This document shows, in pieces, positions 1 through 7,007 of a DNA stretch of 27,559 nt (the stretch's first letter is position 1; each line of letters begins with the position of its first letter). The notes under the pieces were generated by a model that did no database searches, was not told the origin of the DNA, and saw only the letters and a program-made list of their open reading frames with translations. Origin of the DNA: DASPUI01 sp035622995 (lineage in GTDB: Bacteria > Verrucomicrobiota > Verrucomicrobiia > Chthoniobacterales > UBA10450); NCBI GenBank assembly GCA_035622995.1, contig DASPUI010000034.1:1-27559 (forward strand). The letters are read 5' to 3'. The position numbers were made by a program, and so were the translations under genes.

Positions 1-778
1 AGTAACCGACGTCGCCGGCACTCAGGCCCGGCTGGACGAACATCTTCGGCGTGAACACGCCCACTTCCTTGATTTCGTATCGCGCGTCGTTGCTCATCAA
101 TTTGATCGCGTGGTTTGCCTCCATCGTTCCGGAAACGACCCGCACGTAACCAACCACGCCGCGATAAACATCGAAGACCGAATCGAAAACGAGAGCGCGC
201 AAGGTGGAGTCTTTTGGTTTTGCCGGAGCTGGAATCCGATGCACGATTGCCTCCAAAATTTCTTCGATTCCGATTCCCATTTTCGCACTGGCGTGAATCG
301 CTTCTTCCGACGGAATCGCGAGGATTTCTTCCAGTTGCCGGTGCACGCTCGGCAAATCGGCATTCGGCAGATCGATTTTGTTGATGATCGGGACGATGGT
401 CAGCCCCTGTTTGTGGGCGAGATGAACATTGGCGACCGTTTGCGCCTCGACCCCCTGGGCCGCATCTACCACCAGCAAGGCCCCTTCGCAGGCGGCGAGC
501 GATCGCGACACTTCGTACGCGAAATCGACGTGACCGGGCGTGTCGAGCAGATTCAGTCGATACTTTTTCCCATCCCGGGCGCGATATTGCATTGTTACCG
601 GATGCGCCTTGATCGTAATTCCGCGCTCGCGCTCAAGATCCATCGAGTCGAGCAACTGGTCCTGCTTGTCGCGCTCGTGGATCGTCCCGGTCGTCTCGAG
701 CAAACGATCCGACAAAGTCGTTTTGCCGTGATCGATATGCGCGATGATGCAGAAATTCCGGGTCAGCTCGATTGCCAT
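1..778 (-). CDS. lepA: Elongation factor 4 (LepA), N-terminal part, runs off the window
   Basis: Translational GTPase that acts on the ribosome during elongation and is thought to help remodel stalled or immature ribosomes. Reading the minus strand from the ATG at 778-776 gives 259 residues before the window edge, out of about 600 usual for the family. All GTPase motifs are visible: G1 AHIDHGKT (13-20), the switch I RGIT (52-55), G3 DTPGH (79-83), G4 NKID (133-136) and G5 SAK (164-166). The start of domain II follows. The N terminus begins only a few residues before G1, as in LepA and unlike EF-G or EF-Tu. The gene diverges from the FHA gene across a 107-base gap holding a hairpin repeat. Identification is firm; the C-terminal domains lie outside the window. 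Confidence 0.96.
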   Translation of the reverse strand, partial: MAIELTRNFCIIAHIDHGKTTLSDRLLETTGTIHERDKQDQLLDSMDLERERGITIKAHPVTMQYRARDGKKYRLNLLDTPGHVDFAYEVSRSLAACEGALLVVDAAQGVEAQTVANVHLAHKQGLTIVPIINKIDLPNADLPSVHRQLEEILAIPSEEAIHASAKMGIGIEEILEAIVHRIPAPAKPKDSTLRALVFDSVFDVYRGVVGYVRVVSGTMEANHAIKLMSNDARYEIKEVGVFTPKMFVQPGLSAGDVGY

Positions 779-817
779 GAAAGCGCCACTATGCTGGCGC
801 GCGGTTGCGGGGTCAAT

Positions 818-874
818 TGTAGGGCGTTTTTGTAAAATGCCTTTTTGATTGGCGGTCGACACCGCCGCCCTACA
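818..874. repeat. Inverted repeat with nested hairpin in the lepA/FHA divergent gap
   Basis: TGTAGGGCG at 818-826 is repeated in inverted form as CGCCCTACA at 866-874. Directly inside the right arm sits a perfect hairpin, GGCGGT-CGAC-ACCGCC (851-866). The element lies between two divergent genes, where no terminator is expected. Its shape suggests a REP-like or miniature mobile-element remnant; only one copy is seen here. Confidence 0.5.
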
Positions 875-885
875 CTATCTTCAAC

Positions 886-1386
886 ATGCCGAAGTTAATT
901 CTCACAACCGAAACCCAAGGCAAGGTGGCCTACGAATTCACCGAAGACTTGATTACCATCGGTCGCGCCCCCGACAACATGATCGTGATTGACGACCCGT
1001 CGGTCTCGAGTCATCACGCGCAGATTGATCTGAGCGGCGACGTTTACCGGATCAAAGATCTTGGATCGACCAACGGCACGCGAGTGAACGGCACGCCAGT
1101 CACTGAAACCCAGATTCGATTCGACGATCGTCTTCGTTTTGGCGGCATCGAAGCGCGCTTCGAACCGGACGTGCGCGGGTCTCAGCCTCTTCCGGCGCTG
1201 GAAGAAATCGGCGTTAAACCGGCGGAGACGAGTTCCGCTCCGCTCGATTTTGGCAACGCCTCGCCCTTCGGCCAGCGCGCGAAGGAACGAGATCGCTTGC
1301 GCACCGCAGTGGTTGCGCTAACCGGCCTGGCGATCATCACGTTTGCCGGAGCGATGATCGCGGTGCTGATGATGCACGCACCGTGA
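886..1386 (+). CDS. FHA-domain protein with C-terminal membrane anchor
   Basis: 166-residue protein with a forkhead-associated (phosphothreonine-binding) domain at about residues 5-90. The signature residues are present: G26-R27, S41-S42-H43-H44 and D58-LGSTNGT-(R)-V67-N-G69. A linker rich in Pro, Ala and Glu follows. A single hydrophobic helix at about 136-160 should anchor the protein with the FHA domain in the cytoplasm. FHA proteins usually read out Ser/Thr kinase signalling, but no kinase is visible in the window, so the partner is unknown. The stop codon overlaps a possible GTG start of the following HAD gene, so the two may be translationally coupled. Confidence 0.9.
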   Translation: MPKLILTTETQGKVAYEFTEDLITIGRAPDNMIVIDDPSVSSHHAQIDLSGDVYRIKDLGSTNGTRVNGTPVTETQIRFDDRLRFGGIEARFEPDVRGSQPLPALEEIGVKPAETSSAPLDFGNASPFGQRAKERDRLRTAVVALTGLAIITFAGAMIAVLMMHAP

Positions 1387-1394
1387 TTTGGAAA

Positions 1395-2078
1395 ATGCAG
1401 CAACGCCTTCTCCTTTTCGATATCGACGGCACTCTCATTCATTCTGGTGGCGCCGGAGTTTACGCGTTGAAAAACGCTTTGGCTGAGCGCCACGGAATTC
1501 GGGACAACCTGAAAGATATCGAAATCGCAGGCATGACCGATTCCGGAATTGTCCTCAGTATTTTGAACAAGCACAAAATTTCTGCGACCAACGAAAACGT
1601 GACCGCTTTTCTCGACAGTTACGTTCATTTTCTCTCACTCGAGCTGCCGCGCCGCAAAGGCAGCTTGCTTCCGGGCGTTTTGGAATTGCTCAAGAAATTA
1701 AAGGCCCGCAGGAACATTGTGCTCGGCCTGCTGACAGGCAATGTCTCGCGCGGCGCGCAACTCAAGCTCGGCCATTACGGCGTCTGGCATTTCTTTGAAT
1801 TTGGCGCATTCGCGGACGATCACCACGATCGGAATCAGCTCGGGTCATTCGCGCAGGCGCGCGCCAAAGAAAAACACGGCCGTGAATTTTCCGCCGGCGA
1901 GATCGACATCATCGGCGACACGCCCCGCGACATCGCCTGCGGCAAAGCGCTGGGCGCGCGCACGATTGCGGTCAGCACCGGAACCTGGAGCCGCCAAGAA
2001 CTGGCCAAACATCACCCCGATTTTTTGATTGATGATTTTTCAGACGTCGACCGTCTAATGAATACGCTCGGTTGGTAG
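1395..2078 (+). CDS. HAD-superfamily hydrolase, phosphoglycolate-phosphatase-like
   Basis: About 227 residues, the usual length for the Gph-like HAD phosphatases. Motif I is FDIDGT with nucleophile D9 and acid/base D11, motif II is the Thr of LLTGN, and the acidic motif is IGDTPRD around residue 174. The inserted helical cap (about 17-85) is of the C1 type. The substrate is not determined by sequence; phosphoglycolate or another small phosphomonoester is likely. I chose the ATG at 1395 because it places motif I at the normal distance from the N terminus. A GTG at 1383, in frame and overlapping the FHA stop as GTGA, is an equally possible coupled start and adds four residues. Confidence 0.88.
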   Translation: MQQRLLLFDIDGTLIHSGGAGVYALKNALAERHGIRDNLKDIEIAGMTDSGIVLSILNKHKISATNENVTAFLDSYVHFLSLELPRRKGSLLPGVLELLKKLKARRNIVLGLLTGNVSRGAQLKLGHYGVWHFFEFGAFADDHHDRNQLGSFAQARAKEKHGREFSAGEIDIIGDTPRDIACGKALGARTIAVSTGTWSRQELAKHHPDFLIDDFSDVDRLMNTLGW

Positions 2079-2115
2079 CGAGGGCGCGATTATTTGAAAG
2101 ACGGAACCGAACTGA

Positions 2116-2466
2116 ATGCCAAAGAAAAACAAAGCTTCATGTCCGATACCGCGTAGAGATCGGCCAGACGTCCTGCCGCTCGAAGGTGAAATTGATCTTC
2201 ACGTTTCGCGGAATGTCGCGGAAAGCCTCCACTCAATGATAGAGAAAAAGCCAAAACGGTTGGTGGTGGATCTTACCCGCGCGACCTATCTCGACAGCTC
2301 CGCGCTCGCTGTTTTGATCGAAGGTATGCAAAACATGGACGCTTACGGTGGCAAATTCGCGCTTGTCGGAATTAATAACGACGTCCGCACCATTTTCGAA
2401 ATCGCCAAGCTCGATCAGGTGTTTCAAATCTTCCCCGACGTCGACGCCGCCCTCGCGGTTGCTTGA
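2116..2466 (+). CDS. STAS-domain protein (anti-sigma factor antagonist type)
   Basis: 116 residues, nearly all one STAS domain of the SpoIIAA/RsbV class. The early strand LEGEIDLHV (22-30) and the loop before the conserved helix, YLDSSALAVL (58-67), are clear. One of the serines S61/S62 corresponds to the residue that is phosphorylated by the partner anti-sigma kinase in this family; the usual glycine after it is replaced by alanine. No RsbW-like kinase, PP2C phosphatase or sigma factor is nearby, so the partner must be elsewhere. The first about 18 residues are basic and look disordered. It lies 37 bases after the HAD gene and may share its transcript. Confidence 0.88.
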   Translation: MPKKNKASCPIPRRDRPDVLPLEGEIDLHVSRNVAESLHSMIEKKPKRLVVDLTRATYLDSSALAVLIEGMQNMDAYGGKFALVGINNDVRTIFEIAKLDQVFQIFPDVDAALAVA

Positions 2467-2496
2467 ACTGGTCGGGGGTTTGCGATTCAATCCGGC

Positions 2497-2538
2497 TAGA
2501 CGAAAAATTGTTCGCCTTTTATCGCGTACATTCGTCTA
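2497..2538. repeat. Eight-base inverted repeat after the STAS gene
   Basis: TAGACGAA (2497-2504) and TTCGTCTA (2531-2538) are perfect inverted copies separated by 26 bases. The loop is long and there is no T-run after the stem, so it is a poor intrinsic terminator. It sits immediately before the TCGTTAGGT that opens the possible cassette at 2545 and may be a boundary remnant. Confidence 0.35.
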
Positions 2539-2553
2539 ATTCTCGTTAGGTGT

Positions 2554-2907
2554 ATGTCACGACTCATATTCATTGGCTTCATTCTGATGGTTGTTGGCTG
2601 TGCCTTTGGACAACCTGATTTACCACCGGGCTCAGGTTTCCCCCGAAACGCTGATGTGGACCCGCGGCTTCATTTGACCGGGGCAGACCGTGCCCAAATC
2701 GCTAGACTTGTTGCGGTGGAGACGTCACAACCGATAAGGATGGTGTGGCGTGCAGGAAATCCGGACAAGGTTCTTGTAACTTGCGGCTCGGTCGATCTCG
2801 CTCGTCCGACCGCATGGGCGCACGGCACTGGATATATACTGCAACGTACTGGTGCCAAATGGACGATTACTGACAGACCGCAGGTGGGAATTACTCCAAG
2901 GACCTAA
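2554..2907 (+). CDS. Small exported protein, possible lipoprotein, cassette-like
   Basis: 117 residues and not recognised. The N terminus is a signal peptide with hydrophobic core at 4-15. Cys16 in VVGC could be a lipobox cysteine, or signal peptidase I could cut after AFG. The mature part has a short alpha/beta look with two cysteines in total (C16 and one in VTCGSV). The ATG lies two bases after a GTTAGGT core, and the TAA stop (2905-2907) lies inside the left R box of the attC-like site downstream. Both spacings are typical of integron gene cassettes. Codons such as ATA, AGA and AGG are more frequent than in the neighbouring genes, which fits transferred DNA. Confidence 0.65.
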   Translation: MSRLIFIGFILMVVGCAFGQPDLPPGSGFPRNADVDPRLHLTGADRAQIARLVAVETSQPIRMVWRAGNPDKVLVTCGSVDLARPTAWAHGTGYILQRTGAKWTITDRPQVGITPRT

Positions 2908-3024
2908 CCAAGCACTGGAGCAAACCGCCGCCCGCCTTGCATTGACATTTCAGATGATTAAAACAGTTTCAGTCGAAGCCACGCTCGCTCTCGGCGACGG
3001 TCGCTCAGCTTGCTCTCGTTAGAC
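2902..3024 (+). other. Candidate integron attC recombination site
   Basis: The 123-base segment starts with ACCTAAC (2902-2908, matches RYYYAAC) and ends with GTTAGAC (3018-3024, matches GTTRRRY). The ends fold together: CTAAC/GTTAG, an unpaired spacer (CA/CTC), AGCA/TGCT, then CTG-G-AGC (2915-2921) against GCTCAG (3003-3008). That pairing leaves G2918 as a single extrahelical base. ACCG (2924-2927) can also pair with CGGT (2998-3001). Box sequences, spacer and extrahelical base in the L box are the features used to define attC. No integrase is present, and no second complete attC was found, so this could be a lone site or a coincidence. Confidence 0.5.
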
Positions 3025-3050
3025 GAGGTTAATGGTTGCCCGCGATATCA

Positions 3051-3560
3051 ATGAAAACAAAACAACAGGAAATTACAGCCGTGAAATCAGGATCAATCAT
3101 CCCAATCTTTGGACTCACACTGTTTCTCCTCGGTGGACTCGCCATACCAGGCGTTGCGCAGGAAGCCCGCTGGGGGTCGCCCGATGAGGACGCTGTTAAA
3201 CTCATAACGGCCGCCGAGGCAAAATGGGCCAGCTCAGCGTGTAGCCCTCAGCCGGATCTTAGGAACATTATTGCCGACGACTTTCAAGGGACATCGCCAA
3301 AGGGCCGGCGCTACGGCAAGGATGAGGCTATCACTACAGATACCAAGTCCCTTGCCAGCGACTGCCAACTCGGCGAGGTGAAAGTCAAATTCTTCGGCGA
3401 CTCCATCGCCCTAGCGTATGGAGCGGAAAGCGCAATAGATAAGGCGAACGATGGCAAGGAAACAAAGCATTGCCTGATCTGGACCGACACGTGGTTAAAG
3501 CGCGCCGGGAAGTGGCAGATCGTGGCCGCGCAGGACACTCTGGTCGCTTGTAACCCTTAG
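3051..3560 (+). CDS. Exported NTF2-like (SnoaL/DUF4440-type) protein
   Basis: About 169 residues. A signal peptide (hydrophobic core IIPIFGLTLFLLGGLAIP, cleavage near VAQ-EA) is followed by a cone-shaped NTF2-like domain: an N-terminal helix with AEAKWASSACSPQ, the DDFQGTSPKGRRYGKDEA segment, and the closing strands DTWLKRAGKWQIVAAQDT that mark the DUF4440/SnoaL group. The catalytic or binding role is unknown. The start is uncertain: ATG 3051 is used, but GTG 3081 has a better AGGA site about ten bases upstream and gives a standard signal peptide. It directly follows the attC-like site, so it may be the second cassette of the island. Confidence 0.78.
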   Translation: MKTKQQEITAVKSGSIIPIFGLTLFLLGGLAIPGVAQEARWGSPDEDAVKLITAAEAKWASSACSPQPDLRNIIADDFQGTSPKGRRYGKDEAITTDTKSLASDCQLGEVKVKFFGDSIALAYGAESAIDKANDGKETKHCLIWTDTWLKRAGKWQIVAAQDTLVACNP

Positions 3561-3604
3561 GCTGTTCTCCAGGCCGTCGATTTGTCACGAAAGCTCAAGT
3601 CTGC

Positions 3605-4717
3605 TCACGCTGAAGGTTTCGCGGCTGCTTGAACTAAAATCTCAATTGTTTGTTCAACATTCTTCGAGATGTCGTGCCGGGCAGCGCATTTGAGAATTGA
3701 TGGACGCGCGGCGGCGCGCCGGGTTGGATCGGACCAAACTTCGAGCGCATTTGCCAGATCGGACACGTTGTCTGGCTGATCGACGATCGTTCCATGAATT
3801 CGGTCTTCCATGATTTCGCAAAAACCGTTTGCCCGGGAGGTGATCACCGGCAAACCGCACGCCATTGCCTCCAAAGAGGCATTTGAAAACGGATCGTAAA
3901 TTGTCGGCAGGATGAAAATGTCGCCGGCGGCGTAAATCGGCAGAGGATCGGAAACCTCGCCAAGAAATTGGACACGGGCCGACCGATAACGATTCACATT
4001 GCCACGACCGGCCACCAGCAAACGCAGTTTGGAATTCGACAAGCTTTCGATCGCCGCGATCGCATATCGAAGACCTTTTCGCTCCCAACCCGATCCGACG
4101 AAGAGCACGGCAAGATCATCCGAGGCCAGATCGAGTTTTAGGCGCGACTTGCGGCGGACCTCAGGGCTGAACTGAAAGTGATTAAATGGAATGCCATTCG
4201 GAATAATGTCGATTTTATCGGGGCGATAACTGTAGAGATCGAAGATCTCGTCCTTCACCATTTTGGAATTTGCGATCGCCCGCTCGGCGCCGCGATCGCC
4301 GAAGAGCGATTGTTCCAACCGCAAAATGTCACGGTGTTTCCGATTGAACTTGCGCGCGAACCTTTGCAGTGGTCCTTCAAATTTTTGACGGCGATTGAGC
4401 CAGGCCTGATGAACGCCGTCGCCCGCGCGATAAACATCGCAGCGCCAGATGCGCTCAAGACTCATCAATACATCGCAATGGAATGCGGACCGCTGCTTTT
4501 CGACCTGGTCGGCAAAACCGATGGCCGATTTTGCCCGCAGATGCACGATCTCGCCGAACGGCCACTCGTTAGGCTGCCACTCGTCCGTCGCGAGCAAAAC
4601 AACTTCGTGGTCAAGATCGACAACCCCGTAGGCCAGCCGCTTCAAGTACGCTTCCGCCCCTCCGCTCGGCGAATAACCGCGGCGCACGAAGCCGATCTTT
4701 AGTTTATCTTTGACCAT
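3605..4717 (-). CDS. GT4-family glycosyltransferase (LPS core/WaaG-like)
   Basis: 370 residues from the ATG at 4717-4715, GT-B fold. The N-terminal domain opens with KIGFVRRGYSPSGGAEAYL, the acceptor-side glycine loop of WaaG-like enzymes. The C-terminal domain has PNGIP, VLFVGSGWERKGL, and the nucleotide-sugar motif DPFSNASLEAMACGLPVIT. The first acidic residue of the usual E-x7-E pair is Asp here. It probably transfers a sugar from a nucleotide donor onto lipid A core on the cytoplasmic face. An upstream in-frame extension to 4855 was rejected: it has no similarity and would run into the divergent gene. It faces a GT4-GT9-MsbA operon, which supports an LPS role. Confidence 0.9.
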   Translation of the reverse strand: MVKDKLKIGFVRRGYSPSGGAEAYLKRLAYGVVDLDHEVVLLATDEWQPNEWPFGEIVHLRAKSAIGFADQVEKQRSAFHCDVLMSLERIWRCDVYRAGDGVHQAWLNRRQKFEGPLQRFARKFNRKHRDILRLEQSLFGDRGAERAIANSKMVKDEIFDLYSYRPDKIDIIPNGIPFNHFQFSPEVRRKSRLKLDLASDDLAVLFVGSGWERKGLRYAIAAIESLSNSKLRLLVAGRGNVNRYRSARVQFLGEVSDPLPIYAAGDIFILPTIYDPFSNASLEAMACGLPVITSRANGFCEIMEDRIHGTIVDQPDNVSDLANALEVWSDPTRRAAARPSILKCAARHDISKNVEQTIEILVQAAAKPSA

Positions 4718-4779
4718 CGCGTCCTTACCAAACTTGTCATTATCAGGGAAGTCGAGGATTCTCTTGAGCCAAACCAACG
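4718..4779. promoter_or_regulatory. Divergent intergenic region between two GT4 genes
   Basis: These 62 bases separate the starts of two oppositely transcribed glycosyltransferase genes and must contain the promoters of both units, unless transcription starts inside the coding regions. I cannot pick out a convincing -35/-10 pair. The stretch TTATCAGGG near 4739-4747 and the A/T-rich right end are the only candidates. Confidence 0.3.
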
Positions 4780-6003
4780 ATGAGAGATTTGTCGCTCGAT
4801 ACGACCACGGCTGGAGCGCGATCCGCTCCGCCAACTGGCGTTCTGCCGAAATCATTGCTCTTCTCGATCTCCGCCCGAATCGGCGGTTCGGGTTTGGATA
4901 GCGATTCGTTTGAAGCGTTGCGCGCCTCCTACTGCGGCGGTTTTTTGGGGAAAGCGGTCGCGTTCGATAATCGCCAAGGGGAAATCCCGGCCGGTTTCAT
5001 TTATTCGCTCCGCTGGCATCCGGTGCGATTACTCTCGTTTCTCGAACGGCCCTATTATTACGGCGCAAAGAAAAAATATCTCGATTGGATTGCATCGCGA
5101 TTGCTCAATACCGGTCGCTACGATTTTTTTCACAGCTGGTCGGGAGATTGTTTGCAAACACTGCGCGTTGCCCGGAAGAAGCGAATTCCATCGTTGATCG
5201 AAATCCCGACCTGGCACCGGGGAAGCCAAAAAACAGAGGACAGAAAACAAAGAACAGATGAAGAATCGAAGTCGTGGAAATCACGCCTGCTACTTGGAGG
5301 CGAACGAATTCTCGAAGAATACGATCTGGCCGATCTGATCGTCGTGCTTTCCGAAAAAGCGGCGGAAACATTTCGGGCCCGTGGCTTTCCAGATGAAAAG
5401 CTTTTTTACCTGCCACGCGGAGTCGATGTCGAGCGGTTCAAGCCGGGCTCCAAACCGGACGGGCGGATGCGGCCACCGGTCTTTCGGGCAATTTTCTCCG
5501 GCGCGTTGATCGAACGCAAAGGCATTCATCATTTGCTGGAAGCGTGGCACCGCCTCAACTTGTCGAACGCAGAATTGTGGCTGGTCGGATCGATTCATGC
5601 CGAGGCGAAACCGCATTTGCAGAAATTTTGGCGCGACAATATCAAAACATTCGGTTTTGTGCGGGACCCGGAAAACTATTTGAACCAGGGAACAATCTAC
5701 GTTTTCCCATCGCGCCTGGAAGGGAGCGCCAAGACGGTTTACGAAGCGGCGGCTTGCGGACTGCCTATCGTCACAACGCGCGAAGCGGGCGACGTTGTAC
5801 GCGATGATGTCGAAGGAATGATCGTCGAACCGGGAGACGTCAATGCCATTGCCGCAGCGATCGAGCATTTATATCGCCATCCGGAAATCGTCGAACGAAT
5901 GGGCGCGGCGTCGCGGAAGCGGGTGGTCGAACATTTTACCTGGGACGACTATCGTGCCCGTTTGTTAGGCGCGTACGAAACCGCCATGCAAATGGCGCGA
6001 TGA
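4780..6003 (+). CDS. GT4-family glycosyltransferase, first gene of LPS operon
   Basis: 407 residues, GT-B fold. The C-terminal domain shows LPRGVDVERFKPG, FSGALIERKGIHHLLEAW, ELWLVGS and a complete E-x7-E motif in LEGSAKTVYEAAACGLPIV. The N-terminal domain is shorter and more divergent (ISARIGGSGLDSDSFEAL). Between the domains, at about residues 148-163, lies a run of charged residues encoded by a degenerate seven-base tandem repeat. The start at 4780 has no clear ribosome site and the first about 23 residues look non-conserved, so the true start could be a little downstream. The stop overlaps the next gene (ATGA), so translation is probably coupled to the heptosyltransferase. Confidence 0.88.
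   Translation: MRDLSLDTTTAGARSAPPTGVLPKSLLFSISARIGGSGLDSDSFEALRASYCGGFLGKAVAFDNRQGEIPAGFIYSLRWHPVRLLSFLERPYYYGAKKKYLDWIASRLLNTGRYDFFHSWSGDCLQTLRVARKKRIPSLIEIPTWHRGSQKTEDRKQRTDEESKSWKSRLLLGGERILEEYDLADLIVVLSEKAAETFRARGFPDEKLFYLPRGVDVERFKPGSKPDGRMRPPVFRAIFSGALIERKGIHHLLEAWHRLNLSNAELWLVGSIHAEAKPHLQKFWRDNIKTFGFVRDPENYLNQGTIYVFPSRLEGSAKTVYEAAACGLPIVTTREAGDVVRDDVEGMIVEPGDVNAIAAAIEHLYRHPEIVERMGAASRKRVVEHFTWDDYRARLLGAYETAMQMAR
5229..5263 (+). repeat. Degenerate seven-base tandem repeat inside a glycosyltransferase gene
   Basis: Consecutive heptamers aaaaaca, gaggaca, gaaaaca, aagaaca and gatgaag (the last degenerate) fit a purine-rich pattern of RARRACA type. Seven is not a multiple of three, but three units add seven codons. 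The tract keeps the frame and encodes Lys/Thr/Glu/Asp/Arg/Gln-rich residues between the two Rossmann domains. Confidence 0.55.
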
Positions 6004-7007
6004 AAATTCTTCTCATCCAGCTCAAGCGTTTGGGCGACGTGATTTTGACCACGCCTGCGATCGCGGCGCTGCGGAACAAATTTCCGGACGCGCATATTTC
6101 GCTGGTGGTTTCAGCCGGTTGTGCCGAGTTGCTTCCAGCGATTTCGAAGGTTGACGTCAAACTGGTCGCCAACAGCGCACGGACCTGGCTCGAGGTCGCC
6201 CGTGACGACTTCGATTATTGCGTCGATTTCACCCGCAGCGACCGGTCTTCCTTTTTGACCCGGTTGTCGCGCGCGAAAACGCGAATTGGATCTGAACGGC
6301 GGAAGCAAAGGACGACATTTCGCTCGCGTGCGTACAATACGCTGGTCGCGGCGCCGCTCCGGCAACTGCACACGGTCGACTATCACTTGAAATTGCTCGA
6401 GCCGATGGGGATTTCGGACAAAGGGTCGGCAATCGAGATCCACGTTCCAGAAACTGCTCGCGTCAAAGCGAATGAGCTCCGCGCGGCTGACAAAATTGGC
6501 AATCAATTTATCATCTTCCATCCTGGATCGGCCCGGGCAGAGAAATTTTGGGAAACGGATCGGTGGGCCGAAGTGATTGAGCAGGCGCGCGATCGTTACG
6601 GAATGGATCCGATTTTGACGGGAGGAAGTTCGGCCCAGGAACAAAACCATATCGCGCAAATCAAATCGAAGTTGCACCAAACAATTGTCGATCTGTCAGG
6701 CAGGACCGATCTGCTTACCCTGGCCGCTCTGATCAGCGAGGCACGATTACTGGTGACGGTGGATTCAGCGCCGATGCATTTCGCGGCGGCAGCGCAGATT
6801 CCGCAGGTTGCGTTGTTTGGTCCGACTAATCCATTTCACTGGCGGCCCCGCAACCGCGGGTCGCTGATTTTGCAAGGAACCTCAATTCTCCCGGTGCGCG
6901 AATTCTCCTCCGACCGGGCACCAGTGCCGATGAAGCAAATCTCGACGGGAGCAGTGATCGATGCTATGAATGCGCTGCTATCGAGTCCGGTAGCGCAAGG
7001 CTCATGA
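6000..7007 (+). CDS. GT9 ADP-heptose:LPS heptosyltransferase-like protein
   Basis: 335 residues, normal for WaaC/WaaF-type enzymes that add heptose to the lipid A inner core at the cytoplasmic membrane. The N terminus MKILLIQLKRLGDVILTTPA is the standard glycosyltransferase 9 opening with the catalytic-region Asp of GDV. The donor-binding half shows FHPGSARAEKFWETDRW (about 173-189), SGRTDLLTLAALI and VDSAPMHFAAAAQIP followed by VALFGPT (about 253-275), where ADP-heptose is held. It overlaps the GT4 gene by four bases before it and the ABC exporter by four bases after it. Whether it acts as heptosyltransferase I, II or on another sugar cannot be decided. Confidence 0.92.
   Translation: MKILLIQLKRLGDVILTTPAIAALRNKFPDAHISLVVSAGCAELLPAISKVDVKLVANSARTWLEVARDDFDYCVDFTRSDRSSFLTRLSRAKTRIGSERRKQRTTFRSRAYNTLVAAPLRQLHTVDYHLKLLEPMGISDKGSAIEIHVPETARVKANELRAADKIGNQFIIFHPGSARAEKFWETDRWAEVIEQARDRYGMDPILTGGSSAQEQNHIAQIKSKLHQTIVDLSGRTDLLTLAALISEARLLVTVDSAPMHFAAAAQIPQVALFGPTNPFHWRPRNRGSLILQGTSILPVREFSSDRAPVPMKQISTGAVIDAMNALLSSPVAQGS

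Noticed and set aside
110..835. A long plus-strand reading frame (241 codons) opposite lepA
   Set aside because: The minus strand encodes unmistakable LepA GTPase motifs over the whole stretch; the plus reading is its antisense shadow.
2497..2551. A second complete attC site ending at the GTTAGGT (2545-2551)
   Set aside because: No RYYYAAC box with matching L-box pairing is found upstream; the inverted repeat there (TAGACGAA/TTCGTCTA) does not fit attC geometry.
3560..3605. An attC site closing the second possible cassette
   Set aside because: No GTTRRRY box lies between the stop at 3560 and the convergent glycosyltransferase end; the cassette, if real, has lost this end.
4718..4855. N-terminal extension of the minus-strand GT4 gene to 4855
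   Set aside because: The extra 46 residues have no glycosyltransferase similarity and overlap the start of the divergent gene; the ATG at 4717 begins right at the conserved KIGFV opening.
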